64,000 nucleotides of DNA from Monosporascus cannonballus (taxonomy: Eukaryota > Ascomycota > Sordariomycetes > Xylariales): the NCBI GenBank assembly GCA_004154925.1, contig QJNS01000133.1, positions 148,376 through 212,375 on the forward strand, in the 5' to 3' direction. A program made the position numbers and the translations under genes. Under the pieces are notes generated by a model. It was not told the DNA's origin, ran no database searches, and saw only the letters and a program-made list of their open reading frames with translations. The stretch's first letter is position 1; each line of letters opens with the position of its first letter. This document shows, one piece after another, positions 48,967 through 60,947 of this stretch.

Positions 48967-50847
48967 ATGGAGCCTCCGAAGGTCCATGGCATCGACCGAA
49001 AGCCGATGCCTTCCGGTGATAATAAACAGAGGCCGCCCTCCCCAGGTAACTATGACATCCTTGACGACTTCATCGACGGCTATCTGGACGAGCCTCCACC
49101 ATACTCACCGCCCCGAGACGATCATCGCCACGTAAAGGAGGGGCCTCCAAAGGATACTTGGCCAGTAAAGCAGCAGACCCAGGATTTGACTTTAAACATT
49201 CACATTCCTCCTCCGCCTCCTCCTCCTACATTACCACCCCGCCATCATTATGTCCCCCTCGTGTCGCGGCCCTCTGACATCCCAGTCAATCCCGCCTCGT
49301 CCGCGCCTGAGGCGTCATCAACGGCCGCTCGGTCGTTATGGCAGACGGCAGTGGATGAGACCATCCACTTCGCCGGCGGGCTGATATCTCGCCCGTTCGA
49401 ATCCACCAAGCATTATAGCATTCTCAGGCATTCTCTGGGGGTGATTTGCTATAAGGGTGCGTCTACCAGCGTAACCATCACCGTCTTCTCCGATATGCCG
49501 CTACCCCCTGATCGGACGTTATGGCTGCAGCGGAGAGGGTTTTCGGGCGACCTGGGCATGAACGTGGGCGCCCGCTTCGGAACCCGCTCCAATTGGATTG
49601 ACGTCACCCCGTCGTGCGAGGCTCTGGCGTCGGATGTTCCGGCGTCCGATGAGAGGGCGTGGCAGAGAGACATCAAGAAGTTCCTGAAGAAGGCCTCGTC
49701 CCGCCGGAATCTGGCGAAGCAGGCCGTCCGCGAGACCTGCGTCGTCCGCATCCCTGCGTCAGTTGATGACGGGTACGTGCGCATCCTCATGTGCAGCGGG
49801 GAAGGGTCCAAGAAGCTGCTATGCCCGTCGCCGGTCTTCCGCGTAGCCAGTACGTCCTCCGACGTGAGCGTCCTACGGGGAGCGAGCATGGCAACCATGC
49901 CCCTTGAGATAGGCCTAAAAGTGGCATCCGCAGTCGGAGAGGCCTATGTGAATAGGTTTATCGGACCCGTCACCGCCGTTGTCGGGAAAGGCACGGCCGC
50001 CGTGCAAAGCAAGGTGGAGAAGCACCAACCTGGCTTCATTACGAAAAAGGCCGCCACGTTTGCGTCTGTCAAGTCGGGCCTACAGGACTCGTTCACCAGT
50101 CTCGAGGAGAGATACGCCCCGATGAGGGCGAACACATACGATGCTCTGCACGAGAGCAAGGATTTTGAGTCGTTACCCACAATGGTGGGAAGTGAGGATG
50201 GGCCCGAGAAGCCGTTTCCAATCTCATTCAAAGGCCGGGTGGTTCGAGGAACTGGCCAGAGCAAAGTCGACACCGGAACTCCCACGGCCAATCTATCCGA
50301 CGTTCCGGCCGACCTGATGTTGCGACTTGGTGGCATTTACATCGGCTGGGCCACTGTGCGGCCACGAGACGGGCTCGTGGGGGTTTCGTACGACTGGCAC
50401 GAGGCCGTCATCACGATCGCCCCGTCTCCGCACGCGGCCGGCATCGTGGCGAAGAACGTGGCCGACGTCCGGATCATCCATGACTTCGGGGAACATACGT
50501 TCTTCGACGCCACGCTTGAGGTGGTCCTAATGGCCTTCCTACGGCCAGCCCCGAAGCCCGACAGGTCGAGGCAGCAGCCCCGCGAGGACGCCATCGCTGC
50601 CGTCTCCCGGGACGTCGACGTCGCGGTGCTGAGCCTGAGCCGCCAGAACTGGCAGCCCGAGGAGACCACCCGCAGACTAAGGACGATGAGGAGCCAACGC
50701 GGCCTCGTAGACTGGGCCCTCGAGGTGCGCGATCACGTCCAGAAGGAGATCGATAACGTGCCGATGCACCGCCTCGGGATTCGGACCACGGGCGCCCAGC
50801 TTAAGGACAAGGCGCTTGGGAACGGCGGGATGTACATCCGGAGATAG
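48967..50847 (+). CDS. Proline-rich protein with a divergent riboflavin-kinase-like C-terminal domain
   Basis: This single-exon frame encodes 626 residues. Residues 1-115 are Pro-rich (including seven prolines at 81-87) and probably disordered. Residues about 125-300 form a beta-rich region I do not recognise. Residues about 418-610 match flavokinase: a GRVVRGTGQ strand, the PTANL motif at 439-443, GIYIGWATV at 456-464, and VRIIHDFGEHTF near 501-512 followed by LMAFLRP. In canonical riboflavin kinase PTAN binds the nucleotide and Mg, and the catalytic base is a Glu in the strand before the HDF-like motif. Here the aligned residue seems to be Asp500. Housekeeping riboflavin kinases are about 150-220 residues, so this is probably a paralogue of unknown job. 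It starts 48 bp after a cluster of stops and ends 289 bp before the convergent reductase gene. Confidence 0.8.
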   Translation: MEPPKVHGIDRKPMPSGDNKQRPPSPGNYDILDDFIDGYLDEPPPYSPPRDDHRHVKEGPPKDTWPVKQQTQDLTLNIHIPPPPPPPTLPPRHHYVPLVSRPSDIPVNPASSAPEASSTAARSLWQTAVDETIHFAGGLISRPFESTKHYSILRHSLGVICYKGASTSVTITVFSDMPLPPDRTLWLQRRGFSGDLGMNVGARFGTRSNWIDVTPSCEALASDVPASDERAWQRDIKKFLKKASSRRNLAKQAVRETCVVRIPASVDDGYVRILMCSGEGSKKLLCPSPVFRVASTSSDVSVLRGASMATMPLEIGLKVASAVGEAYVNRFIGPVTAVVGKGTAAVQSKVEKHQPGFITKKAATFASVKSGLQDSFTSLEERYAPMRANTYDALHESKDFESLPTMVGSEDGPEKPFPISFKGRVVRGTGQSKVDTGTPTANLSDVPADLMLRLGGIYIGWATVRPRDGLVGVSYDWHEAVITIAPSPHAAGIVAKNVADVRIIHDFGEHTFFDATLEVVLMAFLRPAPKPDRSRQQPREDAIAAVSRDVDVAVLSLSRQNWQPEETTRRLRTMRSQRGLVDWALEVRDHVQKEIDNVPMHRLGIRTTGAQLKDKALGNGGMYIRR

Positions 50848-51135
50848 GTAGACGGAACCGCTATTGATGCCCTTGCGTCTTTGTTCCTTGAATGGCGGCA
50901 GGCAGGAAAGGGTATCTGTTGCACTACTATTATTCAAGGGCCGGTTCCAGTTAATGCTAATAATATCTGACTGTATGCTAGTCTGATCTAATCTAATAAT
51001 GTCATATCTTCCCGGTGTAAGCCTATACCGATTATAAGTAACTTCTTCCAAGGTGTCCGTCGCCCATGCCGTAAAACGCCGCGTAGTGCTTCTAATAATG
51101 CTTCTATAATGCAGGTCTAGATAAACTGAAAGTCA

Positions 51136-53085
51136 TCACCACCCGAACTTCTCAACGCGCAACCTGGCATCGGCGCCGCGCCTGATCGCCTGGGCGTAAA
51201 CATTCCGGACCGACCTGTTCAGCCCATCAGGACCGGACACCACTATACCGACCGTACCACCAGCCGCAGAAGCCAGACCAGCCACGTAGGCAGGAACATC
51301 CGGACGGCCCGCCTCCGCGGTCGGCTCCGGGATCGTGACATGAACCCCGCGCCGTCTCAGCTCGTCCAGACGCTCCTCGGGGATCCACGAGAGCTGAGCC
51401 CGCGAATGGATAACCCAGTAGAGCATGACCTTCCGTCGGGTGGTGGCGGCGCTCCTCCGCGCGAGGTCCCATACCAGGGGGAACACGACCGCGATGCCGG
51501 ACCCGCCGGCGACGAGTACCGCGGTGTGGCTGCCGCGGAGCATGTCCAGGGCGCCGCGAGATCCGTAAGGGCCGTCGAGACGGACGGATGCCCTCCCGTT
51601 CAACCGCGCGTGGCGCAGGAGATCGGCCGTGAAGCCGGAGTGGACCCTGATCAGCAGGTTCAGCCAGGCGTGCGCCGGCGCGTCCGGCGACGCAGCATTA
51701 GTGTCCGGTGCCGCGGACGCGATGGTGAACGGGTGGGTCTGCAATGCGTGGCCCCGACCGAGTTCCGGAATCGTGATGAATACGTGATCGGCCGGGTGCC
51801 AGCCGTGCCTGATGTTCTTTCGGGCGAGTCCAAAGCAGGCCCAGGAGGAGCGCCGTCGGGGTATGTCCCAATCGGCCGAGAGAAGCACGGTTTCGCCGTC
51901 CTCCAGAACGCGCAGGTCAGCGCTTATCGTCGCCGACCTCAGCCCGAGGCGGTATACAAGCCTATCTACGAGGAATATCACAAGCGCGGCACATACGTAC
52001 GGTCTAGCGGTAAAGGAATGCAGCCACAGGAACACCAGGGCTATAATCTGTAACGCGACGTGGGACGCCAGGAAGGCCTCGTACCACCGCTGCCGGAAAG
52101 TGCCGAGGGATGTGACGTAGAGCAGATCGTAGGCGGCGAATGTCACGACACCGTAGATCACTAGCGGGCGCGTGAAGAAACTGTACCAGCTCTGGTCAGG
52201 CTGCAGGAAGTCCGGCGCGAACCAGCCGACCCACGCCACCATGCCCGCAAAATGGACGGCAGCCACCAGGCACATGAGCTCGCCGACCCGGCGGTGGAAG
52301 ATGTTCACCGCCTCGTAGGAGTAGCCCGTGAGCGCCTTCAGCGGCTGGTTCTTGGCGGCCAGCAGATACAGGATGGGGAGGTTGACAATAAACACGCAGC
52401 CGGCGCGGTCCGCGAAGGCGACCAAGTACCGCCCCTCTAGCGGAAGCGCGTAGAGCTGGTAGAACAAGTTTAGACCGTAAAACGCCAAGACGAACATGGT
52501 CGTCCCGTTGGATGGTAGAGACCGGTTGAGCAGAGGAATCGGCGGCGGCTGGTACGCAAGCCATGATCGCAGAAGATTCAGCACGTCCACGTATTGACCT
52601 TCAATGCCATGATGAGTTTGAGAGCGCCTCAGGAGGGGTTGCCGCTCTACGTCAATGTCGGCAGCTTTCGGTATATCCTCCGATGCCAACGAAACTTCAA
52701 GAGTGCTGCTAGAAGCTGACGACGCTGTGATCTCATCATCAACCTTTCGGCTTTCACGGGCGGCTACCAATGTCGCATGACAGTCCTCAATAAGTCTCCA
52801 TTTAATTCGGTTTCTAATCCTTCCGTAGAGGTTGATAAGAGCCAGAACAGCTAGGATTATAATGAGTACGACATTGTAGGTAGCCGCGATCTGGCGGCCG
52901 TCAAGGATGCAGGCTTCAAGCTTGCGTAGGTAACGGAGCTGATCACGGTCGAGAGGAGGGGGATACTCTTCACCTCCCCATGTTGTCACTGAGTTGTCAT
53001 CACGGAGAAGATGATACCGTGAACTTTGCAGGCTTTTCCTGAAGGCTTCAAGGGCCCAATACCGTTCGCCGTCGTATCCGGCCAT
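51136..53085 (-). CDS. Ferric-reductase-type transmembrane flavocytochrome (FRE family)
   Basis: One uninterrupted frame encodes 649 residues. A first membrane helix lies near 70-90. A core of about six helices from 195 to 380 carries two His pairs at 264/278 and 342/356, each with 13 residues between, the standard spacing for the two b-type hemes. The FAD-binding motif HPFT is at 451-454, GPYG at 505-508 and the NADPH-binding AGGSG at 526-530. The C-terminus ends in Phe-Gly-Trp. Family members pass electrons from NADPH through FAD and heme across the membrane to reduce ferric or cupric ions for uptake. The Ser/Glu-rich loop at 115-160 is variable in the family. It is convergent with the riboflavin-kinase-like gene, and FAD use by this enzyme is a possible but unproven link. 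Confidence 0.88.
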   Translation of the reverse strand: MAGYDGERYWALEAFRKSLQSSRYHLLRDDNSVTTWGGEEYPPPLDRDQLRYLRKLEACILDGRQIAATYNVVLIIILAVLALINLYGRIRNRIKWRLIEDCHATLVAARESRKVDDEITASSASSSTLEVSLASEDIPKAADIDVERQPLLRRSQTHHGIEGQYVDVLNLLRSWLAYQPPPIPLLNRSLPSNGTTMFVLAFYGLNLFYQLYALPLEGRYLVAFADRAGCVFIVNLPILYLLAAKNQPLKALTGYSYEAVNIFHRRVGELMCLVAAVHFAGMVAWVGWFAPDFLQPDQSWYSFFTRPLVIYGVVTFAAYDLLYVTSLGTFRQRWYEAFLASHVALQIIALVFLWLHSFTARPYVCAALVIFLVDRLVYRLGLRSATISADLRVLEDGETVLLSADWDIPRRRSSWACFGLARKNIRHGWHPADHVFITIPELGRGHALQTHPFTIASAAPDTNAASPDAPAHAWLNLLIRVHSGFTADLLRHARLNGRASVRLDGPYGSRGALDMLRGSHTAVLVAGGSGIAVVFPLVWDLARRSAATTRRKVMLYWVIHSRAQLSWIPEERLDELRRRGVHVTIPEPTAEAGRPDVPAYVAGLASAAGGTVGIVVSGPDGLNRSVRNVYAQAIRRGADARLRVEKFGW

Positions 53086-53423
53086 GACGGTTTTTTGAGG
53101 AAGTTGGTTTCAATGGAACGATCAGCCAAATCCGAAACCATCTTATCAGATCCACTAATAGGGGGATCATCCAGGCAGCAAGAGTTAGCGCCTTGGCGGT
53201 AGACTACTTACCCACAGCACAGAAGAGGGTCGAGGCGCTCATGTCCCCATCAGCTGATGACCGATGCCTTGACTTCGGCTCACGCTGTAGCTTCGTAAGA
53301 CTCTTCTTTCAACGTGGTTTGCAATGAACCATTACTGCAGAAAATTGTAAAAGACCTTGAATTACGCTAACGAATAACCCATGAGATGATAAGTCCACGA
53401 AACGAGAACTCTTCAGTGGCTTG
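53086..53423. other. Spacer between two minus-strand genes
   Basis: The 338-bp gap holds the promoter of the reductase gene and the 3' region of the DUF218 gene. No coding sequence or clear iron-responsive GATA cluster was noted, though short GATA-core sequences occur (for example near 53,118 and 53,149). Confidence 0.4.
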
Positions 53424-54110
53424 TCACGGTAGGTGACTATCATACCCTTCGCGAATTAGTCGCTGCCCAGCCTGCCAGACTTCATCGGGGATGTCTTGTG
53501 AAATCTGAAAGCCCCTCGCAGGGTATTCCCTGATCCGAATCAAGTCACCGACCATTATATTGATCACCAAATCTCTCGGGTTGTCCTCGTTCGGGTATTC
53601 GTTCCACTCCAGCTCCAGTGATGTGACCATGAATTCCGTACCAGGATCAGGCCACTGCTTAGAGAACGTCGCAAACGTCCTCCGCTCCATATATGGCTTC
53701 TGCACAAGGATGAAGGACCGTGGATGGAGACCCTTCTGCTGCAGTAGCTCCCACGTGAAACGGACATTCTCGCCGGTATTCGTCGAGCGCGGTTCGGTGA
53801 TGATTTTCTCGGCCGGCACGCCCATCCGAACGGCGATGTCGGCAAAGACTTCGGCTTCCGGCTTGCTGAACCGGTCCCGCGTCAGCTTGCCAGCCCCACC
53901 CGCGAAGATGAGGTATTGGCCGTAGCCATCTAGTAATAGGCGACCGGCACGCTCTGCCACCCGCGTATCGAGACTGCAAAGGCAAAATACAGCATCGACA
54001 TCCCGACGGAGGGCCATGTGCGTACGGTGGTAGTCATATACCGTCTTCGCGTCCTGCAGCGGAGTTGGTGCCGCCAAAGCCGTGTCGGTATTAAACTCTG
54101 CTGACGCCAT
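53424..54110 (-). CDS. DUF218 (YdcF-like) domain protein
   Basis: A single exon encodes 228 residues. DUF218 features are clear: the strand DAVFCLCS at about 39-46, the glycine turn IFAGGAGK at 68-75, the acidic helix KPEAEVFADIA near 83-93, EPRSTNTGENVRF at 106-118 (the conserved E-S-N-T-x-x-N block), and LVQKPYMERR near 137. Bacterial relatives such as YdcF and SanA are linked to cell-envelope metabolism and may bind nucleotide cofactors, but no reaction is established for the fungal proteins. There is no signal peptide or membrane helix, so it is probably cytosolic. It is a neighbour of, and codirectional with, the reductase gene, with no sign of a shared job. Confidence 0.85.
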   Translation of the reverse strand: MASAEFNTDTALAAPTPLQDAKTVYDYHRTHMALRRDVDAVFCLCSLDTRVAERAGRLLLDGYGQYLIFAGGAGKLTRDRFSKPEAEVFADIAVRMGVPAEKIITEPRSTNTGENVRFTWELLQQKGLHPRSFILVQKPYMERRTFATFSKQWPDPGTEFMVTSLELEWNEYPNEDNPRDLVINIMVGDLIRIREYPARGFQISQDIPDEVWQAGQRLIREGYDSHLP

Positions 54111-54775
54111 ATGGCGCGATAGAGCGGCGTCGAAAAGCTATCTTCTGAATCCAGGTTTTGTTGCTAAGGGAGTCTTTAACACCGCTTCACTGGCCGCTGA
54201 TAGTGCGGTGGGGGAGCCTTTTGAGGTTGTATTTACCCCGTATTTACCTAGGTACTTAAGACACAGCAATTATTGTCCAAGTGATATCGAATGCAACCTT
54301 GAACCGGGGCTCAATTGTCAATTGAAACAGACTGCCGGCTGGCGGATGGCAGCCAGTAGCTGACCCCATTAAAGGTATCTTCTTGTCGCAAAAGCGACGC
54401 CGCTATTGCGTGGCTAGCAATAGCGTTATATATGGTCAATTTGTTACCACGACACTTCTGGTACGATAAACTAAAAAATTGTAGCGGTTATGTCTTACAA
54501 ACTCCAATAACAGTTCAGTAGGGTTAACCCATATGCAAACTTCCATAAATCCAAGTATATATTACCCCGTTTCCCAGCTCCCGATCTTCTGGCCTTGGGC
54601 TGAAAACCCTCGGTAGTATCCACTTCGCCAACCGCCGTGGAAGTGTCTGGGCTTGGTCCTGAACCTCTTCAAGAGTAAGGGCTTCGCTACAAGAGACGTC
54701 GATAATGTCAGGCACTAAAGAGCGATCAACACAAGCTCGAATCCGAGAGAACGACCACTATTGAGACTACAATCA
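54111..54775. other. Upstream region of the DUF218 gene and degraded sequence
   Basis: No gene can be supported. A DUF2264 relic begins around 54,776, so part of this stretch may be the unrecognisable start of that pseudogene. The 63-codon minus frame at 54,524-54,715 has no recognisable motif. Confidence 0.4.
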
Positions 54776-56782
<2,007 letters not shown>

Positions 56783-56939
56783 TGCCTACTTGGCATAAAA
56801 GCCCCTAAGACTTTATAGAGGTTTTGCGATCCAAAAATGGCATCCTCCATGTTACGCACAACATACAAAATAAGTTTTCTTACATAACCCCGGCCCTATA
56901 AAAATTGGATAATATCATTAAATGGGGTCGGTTTTCTCG

Positions 56940-57202
56940 CCCTTACTTTATAAATAATATTATTTGATTTATAAAATTAAAATTAAAGACGAAAATATTT
57001 GTATATTATATCTATTATTGCTATTTCTTTCTACTTAATAATTTTCCGTTAAGCCATTTTTAAATTATACTGAAGCAATTTTCTTAACTTGACATTATTT
57101 AGTAGATTTTAACTAAACATTCGTCACGTAATCTAAGTTGGTGAAGTCCTGCACACTTGACCCGACCGTTTTTTCGAGGTCAGAGTCTACCAGGTCGTAA
57201 CA
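56940..57202 (-). repeat. Degraded LTR-like remnant
   Basis: On the minus strand the segment starts TGTTACGACCTGGTAGAC at 57,202, close to the TGTTACGACCTGACAACC start of the LTR at 18,857. It then runs into AT-converted sequence. No second LTR or internal domain is nearby, so it is probably a solo LTR or fragment. The 56,940 boundary is approximate. Confidence 0.45.
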
Positions 57203-57394
57203 AGTATAGATATCCGGTATATTCTGAAGCTTAATTACGAATAACAAGATGCTAAGGATTATCGATATAACTATATCAGTGAGTACGGCTTGGTTTCCGG
57301 CGCGTTTAATATATACGAAGGCTTCTTTGAAGTATCTGCTAAGGTTTGCAACGTGCTTGCGTAATTCGGTTGGCCAGACTCTCTCCTAGGGCTA

Positions 57395-57601
57395 GGGTTT
57401 GCAATGGGTACCCAAATGGGTACCCATCGTTACCCACGACGTAAATTCATACGTCATAAAAGCTTAATACTTAGGGTTTCCTAGAAAGATTTATTATACA
57501 AGTAATTCTGTATTGTTTACGGATGTTTATTATTTATTTATGATTGAAAATATCATCCGTGGGTAGTGATGGGTACCCATTTGGGTACCCATTGCAAACC
57601 C
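57395..57601. mobile_element. 207-bp MITE with perfect 34-bp terminal inverted repeats and TA duplication
   Basis: Both ends read GGGTTTGCAATGGGTACCC inward and are identical for 34 bp, then similar to about 45 bp. Within each arm the palindrome GGGTACCC occurs twice, separated by AAAT. TA stands directly outside each end (57,393-57,394 and 57,602-57,603). The interior is AT-rich and non-coding. Size and TA duplication fit a pogo/Fot1 or Tc1/mariner-derived MITE. The perfect arms suggest recent movement. Confidence 0.85.
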
Positions 57602-57603
57602 TA

Positions 57604-58786
57604 GGTCCAACTGCATACTAGCCATCCGTCTTCAAGCATCATGGACCAGTTGAACATCAACTGGCGGCTTGGGGGCGCTGATATCTTCCGATGTTTACGG
57701 TCTGCAATCATTGTTCGCCGAACAAGAATATTCTGGCGGGCAGCAGGGGGGATAAAGGGCCCAGCGCTCCAGGGCATCCTTTATAGTCGAGTTAACGGGC
57801 TGTGGATTACAGGAGACGGGTCGGCTTAGGGTGACTGACGGGATGGATGAGCTAGGGTATAGCGTTCGCAGCAAATGCTTAGATTAGGAAAAATCGAAAA
57901 ACAGTGTACTTTAGGCAAACGGATTCGAAATATCGTAATGCAACGATTTGGCCTCAGATATAATGTCTGAAGTGGTCGTGAACTTATTTGTCGACCCCTA
58001 CGAATATCTACCATAGCAGTAAATAATAGAACCGTAGGCCATCTTCCGAGGATTATTTTCCACCTTCAATATAAGTCCACTAGATACACTCCGTGACAAT
58101 AGGATAACCCACAACTTGTGTATACATATAGTAGTGTAATCCTCAAGCGCTCAAGTCCAGTAACTCAGTACGCTATTTAACGGGTATGTCAGGTGCCAAG
58201 GTGAGACCCCCTTTCTGGGGCTCAGCGCCCCACCAGTGAGGGTCTGGTTGGTGTACACATATATATAGGGGGGCTTCGCCCCGAGAAGTTAGAAAAAGGT
58301 AGGCGTTAATGGTCATCTATTTGCTACCCATGCTACGAACTAGCTGCTAGTGTCCTTCTGCCTTTCACTTCGCACTTTACCATTTTCTCTGGCGGGGGGT
58401 TCGACCTATCGTTGACAATGGTGCGCATTCCTCAATGTCATATTCCCTGGCATCTGTGGCTGCATCACTAGGCTTGTTTGTTGTAGGGTAATTTTCTTAG
58501 TATGCTGCCTCCCGTTAACTTCGTGCTACAGCTATGTTTGTAATTAAAACTCTGCAGGCATCAACCCACCTATGCTAGCTGGGTGTAACAGATTCCGTAA
58601 AGTCGCCGTAAGTGCCGGAATAGGAAATACTCTGCAAGTGGTCCAGGGATAATCTTTGTCTCGATATTAGCGATGATGATTTACAGCGTCATTCAATGGC
58701 GCACAGAATTTTCGAAGCCTTCCCGCAGAATCGTCATTGTTCGATATTCAACTCAGTTCCTGTGCCCACGCAAATCGCAGGGAGAC
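57604..58786. other. Non-coding stretch with hairpins, no gene seen
   Basis: Only short chance frames are present. Near 58,200-58,285 GC-rich hairpin sequence occurs, including a GGGGC TTCG CCCC stem-loop at about 58,267-58,280 and a TGAGACCCCC/GAGGGTCT pair. The sequence just before 58,787 probably held the promoter of the broken kinase gene. Confidence 0.4.
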
Positions 58787-59650
58787 ATGTCGGAGGGGTT
58801 CGAGGAAGTCTCTAAGCCCGTGATACCCTTGACGCTAGCCGAGCTCGTAGACCGCACCAAGAATGAAGCCGTCGTATACTTCCAGAACGACCCGAGTTCC
58901 AATTGAAGAGGTTTGTGGGCAACGGCGCCTTCGGAATAGGCATCCACGTAAGAGAGAAAGCGGAAGGACGCTGCCAGCGGCAACTCGTTGTTAAATGTGT
59001 CCTCAATGCAGAAAGCGAGCCGGACCTAAGAAGCGAGATTCAATGGCTCAAGGTGAGATCTCTTGCCATGGTGGCCGCACCAACTTGAACTCGTTAGAAC
59101 TGATCACTCACTCTACGTGGGCCCTTCGCGGTGCAGCTCATATCGTGCAGCTGGTCAGCTATTGCGATGACCCGACCTGGCAGCCGGTCACGTCCAGCTC
59201 GCCGAAGAGGCTCGAAACTTTGCGCTCGCTGTTACGATTACCCACACCGCCGAAAGGGGGTGCGATTGGCGAAGGCCTACTAGGGCCGACCGCTGTGATT
59301 GAATATCTAGAAAATGGCGACTTGGGGAGGTTTCTCACAGGAGCGAAAGCGTGGGACAAACCGCTAGCGAATCGGTTGCTCTGGAGCTTTTTCCTTTGCT
59401 GTGCGTTGGGTCTTTCCGCTTGCCCATTCTTGTAGCGTACAGGCGCTCATGCTGCTCAGTGATTAGGGGTTGCGTCGGTCTAGCATATCCGGCTCGGTGA
59501 GACGAGAACGCGCCGCCACGGCCTGAAACTCATTAAAAAGCAGTCACTGTTGCCGATCAGTTGTCTTTCCCGGAAGAATAAGAACACCCCAAGCTTGAAA
59601 CTCATTGACTTCGGCTCGACTAGGTCGGTTAACCTTTCTATCCCTTTAGC
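58787..59650 (+). pseudogene. Broken protein-kinase gene
   Basis: From an ATG at 58,787 the frame encodes about 39 residues, then shifts. In the new frame a glycine-rich loop (FVGNGAFGIG) and a kinase lysine motif (LVVKCVL) are readable near 58,905-59,010. After a probable intron (GTGAGA at 59,052 to an acceptor near 59,134) come HIVQLVSYCDD (about 59,138) and VIEYLENGDLGRFL (about 59,297-59,337), the hinge region. A LKLIDFGSTR block at about 59,597-59,626 is the DFG motif. The stretch between them, where the HRD catalytic loop should be, is full of stops and lacks the motif. Frameshift plus missing catalytic loop make it a pseudogene of a fungal Ser/Thr-type kinase. Confidence 0.7.
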
Positions 59651-60837
59651 CGCTGCTAGGTTTGGCTGGTATCGTGATCACTAATGCACCAAAGAAGTGC
59701 TCCAGAAGCCTGTCCGCGATGGAGATGCGAATGGCCAACAGAACAGCGCACGTTCAGAAGCGGCGTGGTATCTTGATAAAGACGGGATAAAATTCTGAAT
59801 GGGTGGAGGTGGAAATCCAAAAGAGATAATCGGGCTGAGCACTATCAAGCCGCATCCTTATTCGGAAATGTGCTTATGGCAAATAGTGTCTTGCGGAGTA
59901 GAATGACCTTGATATAAGAAGGATGCATTTTCGATACCGTTGACACTATACTTGATTGTAAAACGAAGGGCTATGCAGCAATGCGAGCTTAGCAAGCTCC
60001 ATCCTCGCGGCGCCCTTGCCCTCCCCCCGCCCCTCCCCTCTCCCTTTTATCTTGGGCTTTATGGTATCAGAAACAGGCCTGGATGATAGTTTGATTTGAT
60101 TATCATATAAGTTGACCGGCTAACTAGACTACCCGTTGAGGGCGAATGACGAGGTTGACAGAAATGAAGCCGAAAGAACTCGCCAGTGTCGCCATTTCCG
60201 TTCCTCTGGATAAACGTTGAAGTTGGATTAGGAAAGGACCAAAAGAAACTCCCACATCTATGCCGAACTTGTCATCATTGTAAAAGGGAGAATGCCATAG
60301 TTGGGCTGGACAGGAACCGAATGTCTCCGATATCACCGCGCTTGTATGGAAAGGGTGAAAAATAACGCCGGACAGAGAATAAATTCATGCCACCTCTCGC
60401 ACGTTGCTTGCCTCTCACTCTCACGAACTCATGAGGTCCCTTAAGGACTGGAGATGGCCTGCCTCTTCTTCTACTTGCCCGTTGAAGGCCCATCTCTCGA
60501 ACAACTCCTCGTAGCCAGCCTTCGCCTAGTGCGTACGGACCCTTTTAGGTAGCTTCATGATAGCCTCCACTCTCTTTTTGGCCAGGGAAGAATGTTCATT
60601 GATTAGTCTCACCCTCATCATTTCGAGGACCATTTCGGTCAAGTCTCGCGGAGGGGCAACTTCGTCCATGTCGCCCTTGTGATCCATGTTTTCCATGTTT
60701 TCCACATTGCCAGTCGTCCTGGTTCAATTTATCACTATGTTAGGACCACTCAAATTTGCAGTAATACCATGAGGTACAAGATGTCATAGAAAAGGGCACC
60801 CCTAGCTAGGGTCTTCGGGTGATTGTTATTCCTTCCC
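59651..60837. other. Unassigned region with a coding-like minus-strand stretch
   Basis: No known domain is seen. On the minus strand from about 60,716 to 60,525 an open, acidic and basic residue-rich stretch reads MDHKGDMDEVAPPRDLTEM and later SSLAKKRVEAIMKLP before a stop. It looks more like protein than chance but is not recognised and has no clear continuation. Treat as a possible relic. Confidence 0.3.
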
Positions 60838-60947
60838 GGAGCCCTATATCAGTGGATCGCCCACAACAAGTGGGATCAACGCTTCCTAGCTTCAGACAAG
60901 TCAATATACCCTCAAGAGCTGTGCACCTGATCCTTAGTAAGTGTGAC
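60838..60947 (-). repeat. Inverted second copy of the repeat inserted in the DUF2264 pseudogene
   Basis: The reverse complement of this segment matches 54,914-55,032, with about eight bases missing near one end and a few substitutions. The shared edge reads TGTCACACTTACTAAGGA. Sequence outside the match is unrelated, so each copy inserted independently or is a fragment of a longer element. Confidence 0.65.

Noticed and set aside
51340..52120. 237- and 102-codon plus frames over the reductase gene
   Set aside because: Antisense shadows; the minus strand carries the heme, FAD and NADPH motifs.
48967..53085. Flavin-related gene pair (riboflavin-kinase-like gene and flavocytochrome) as a functional unit
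   Set aside because: The genes are convergent and do not share a promoter, and both families are common, so the link is only speculative.
57361..57620. Long hairpin as a non-coding RNA
   Set aside because: TA duplications at both ends identify it as a MITE; no promoter or transcript evidence.
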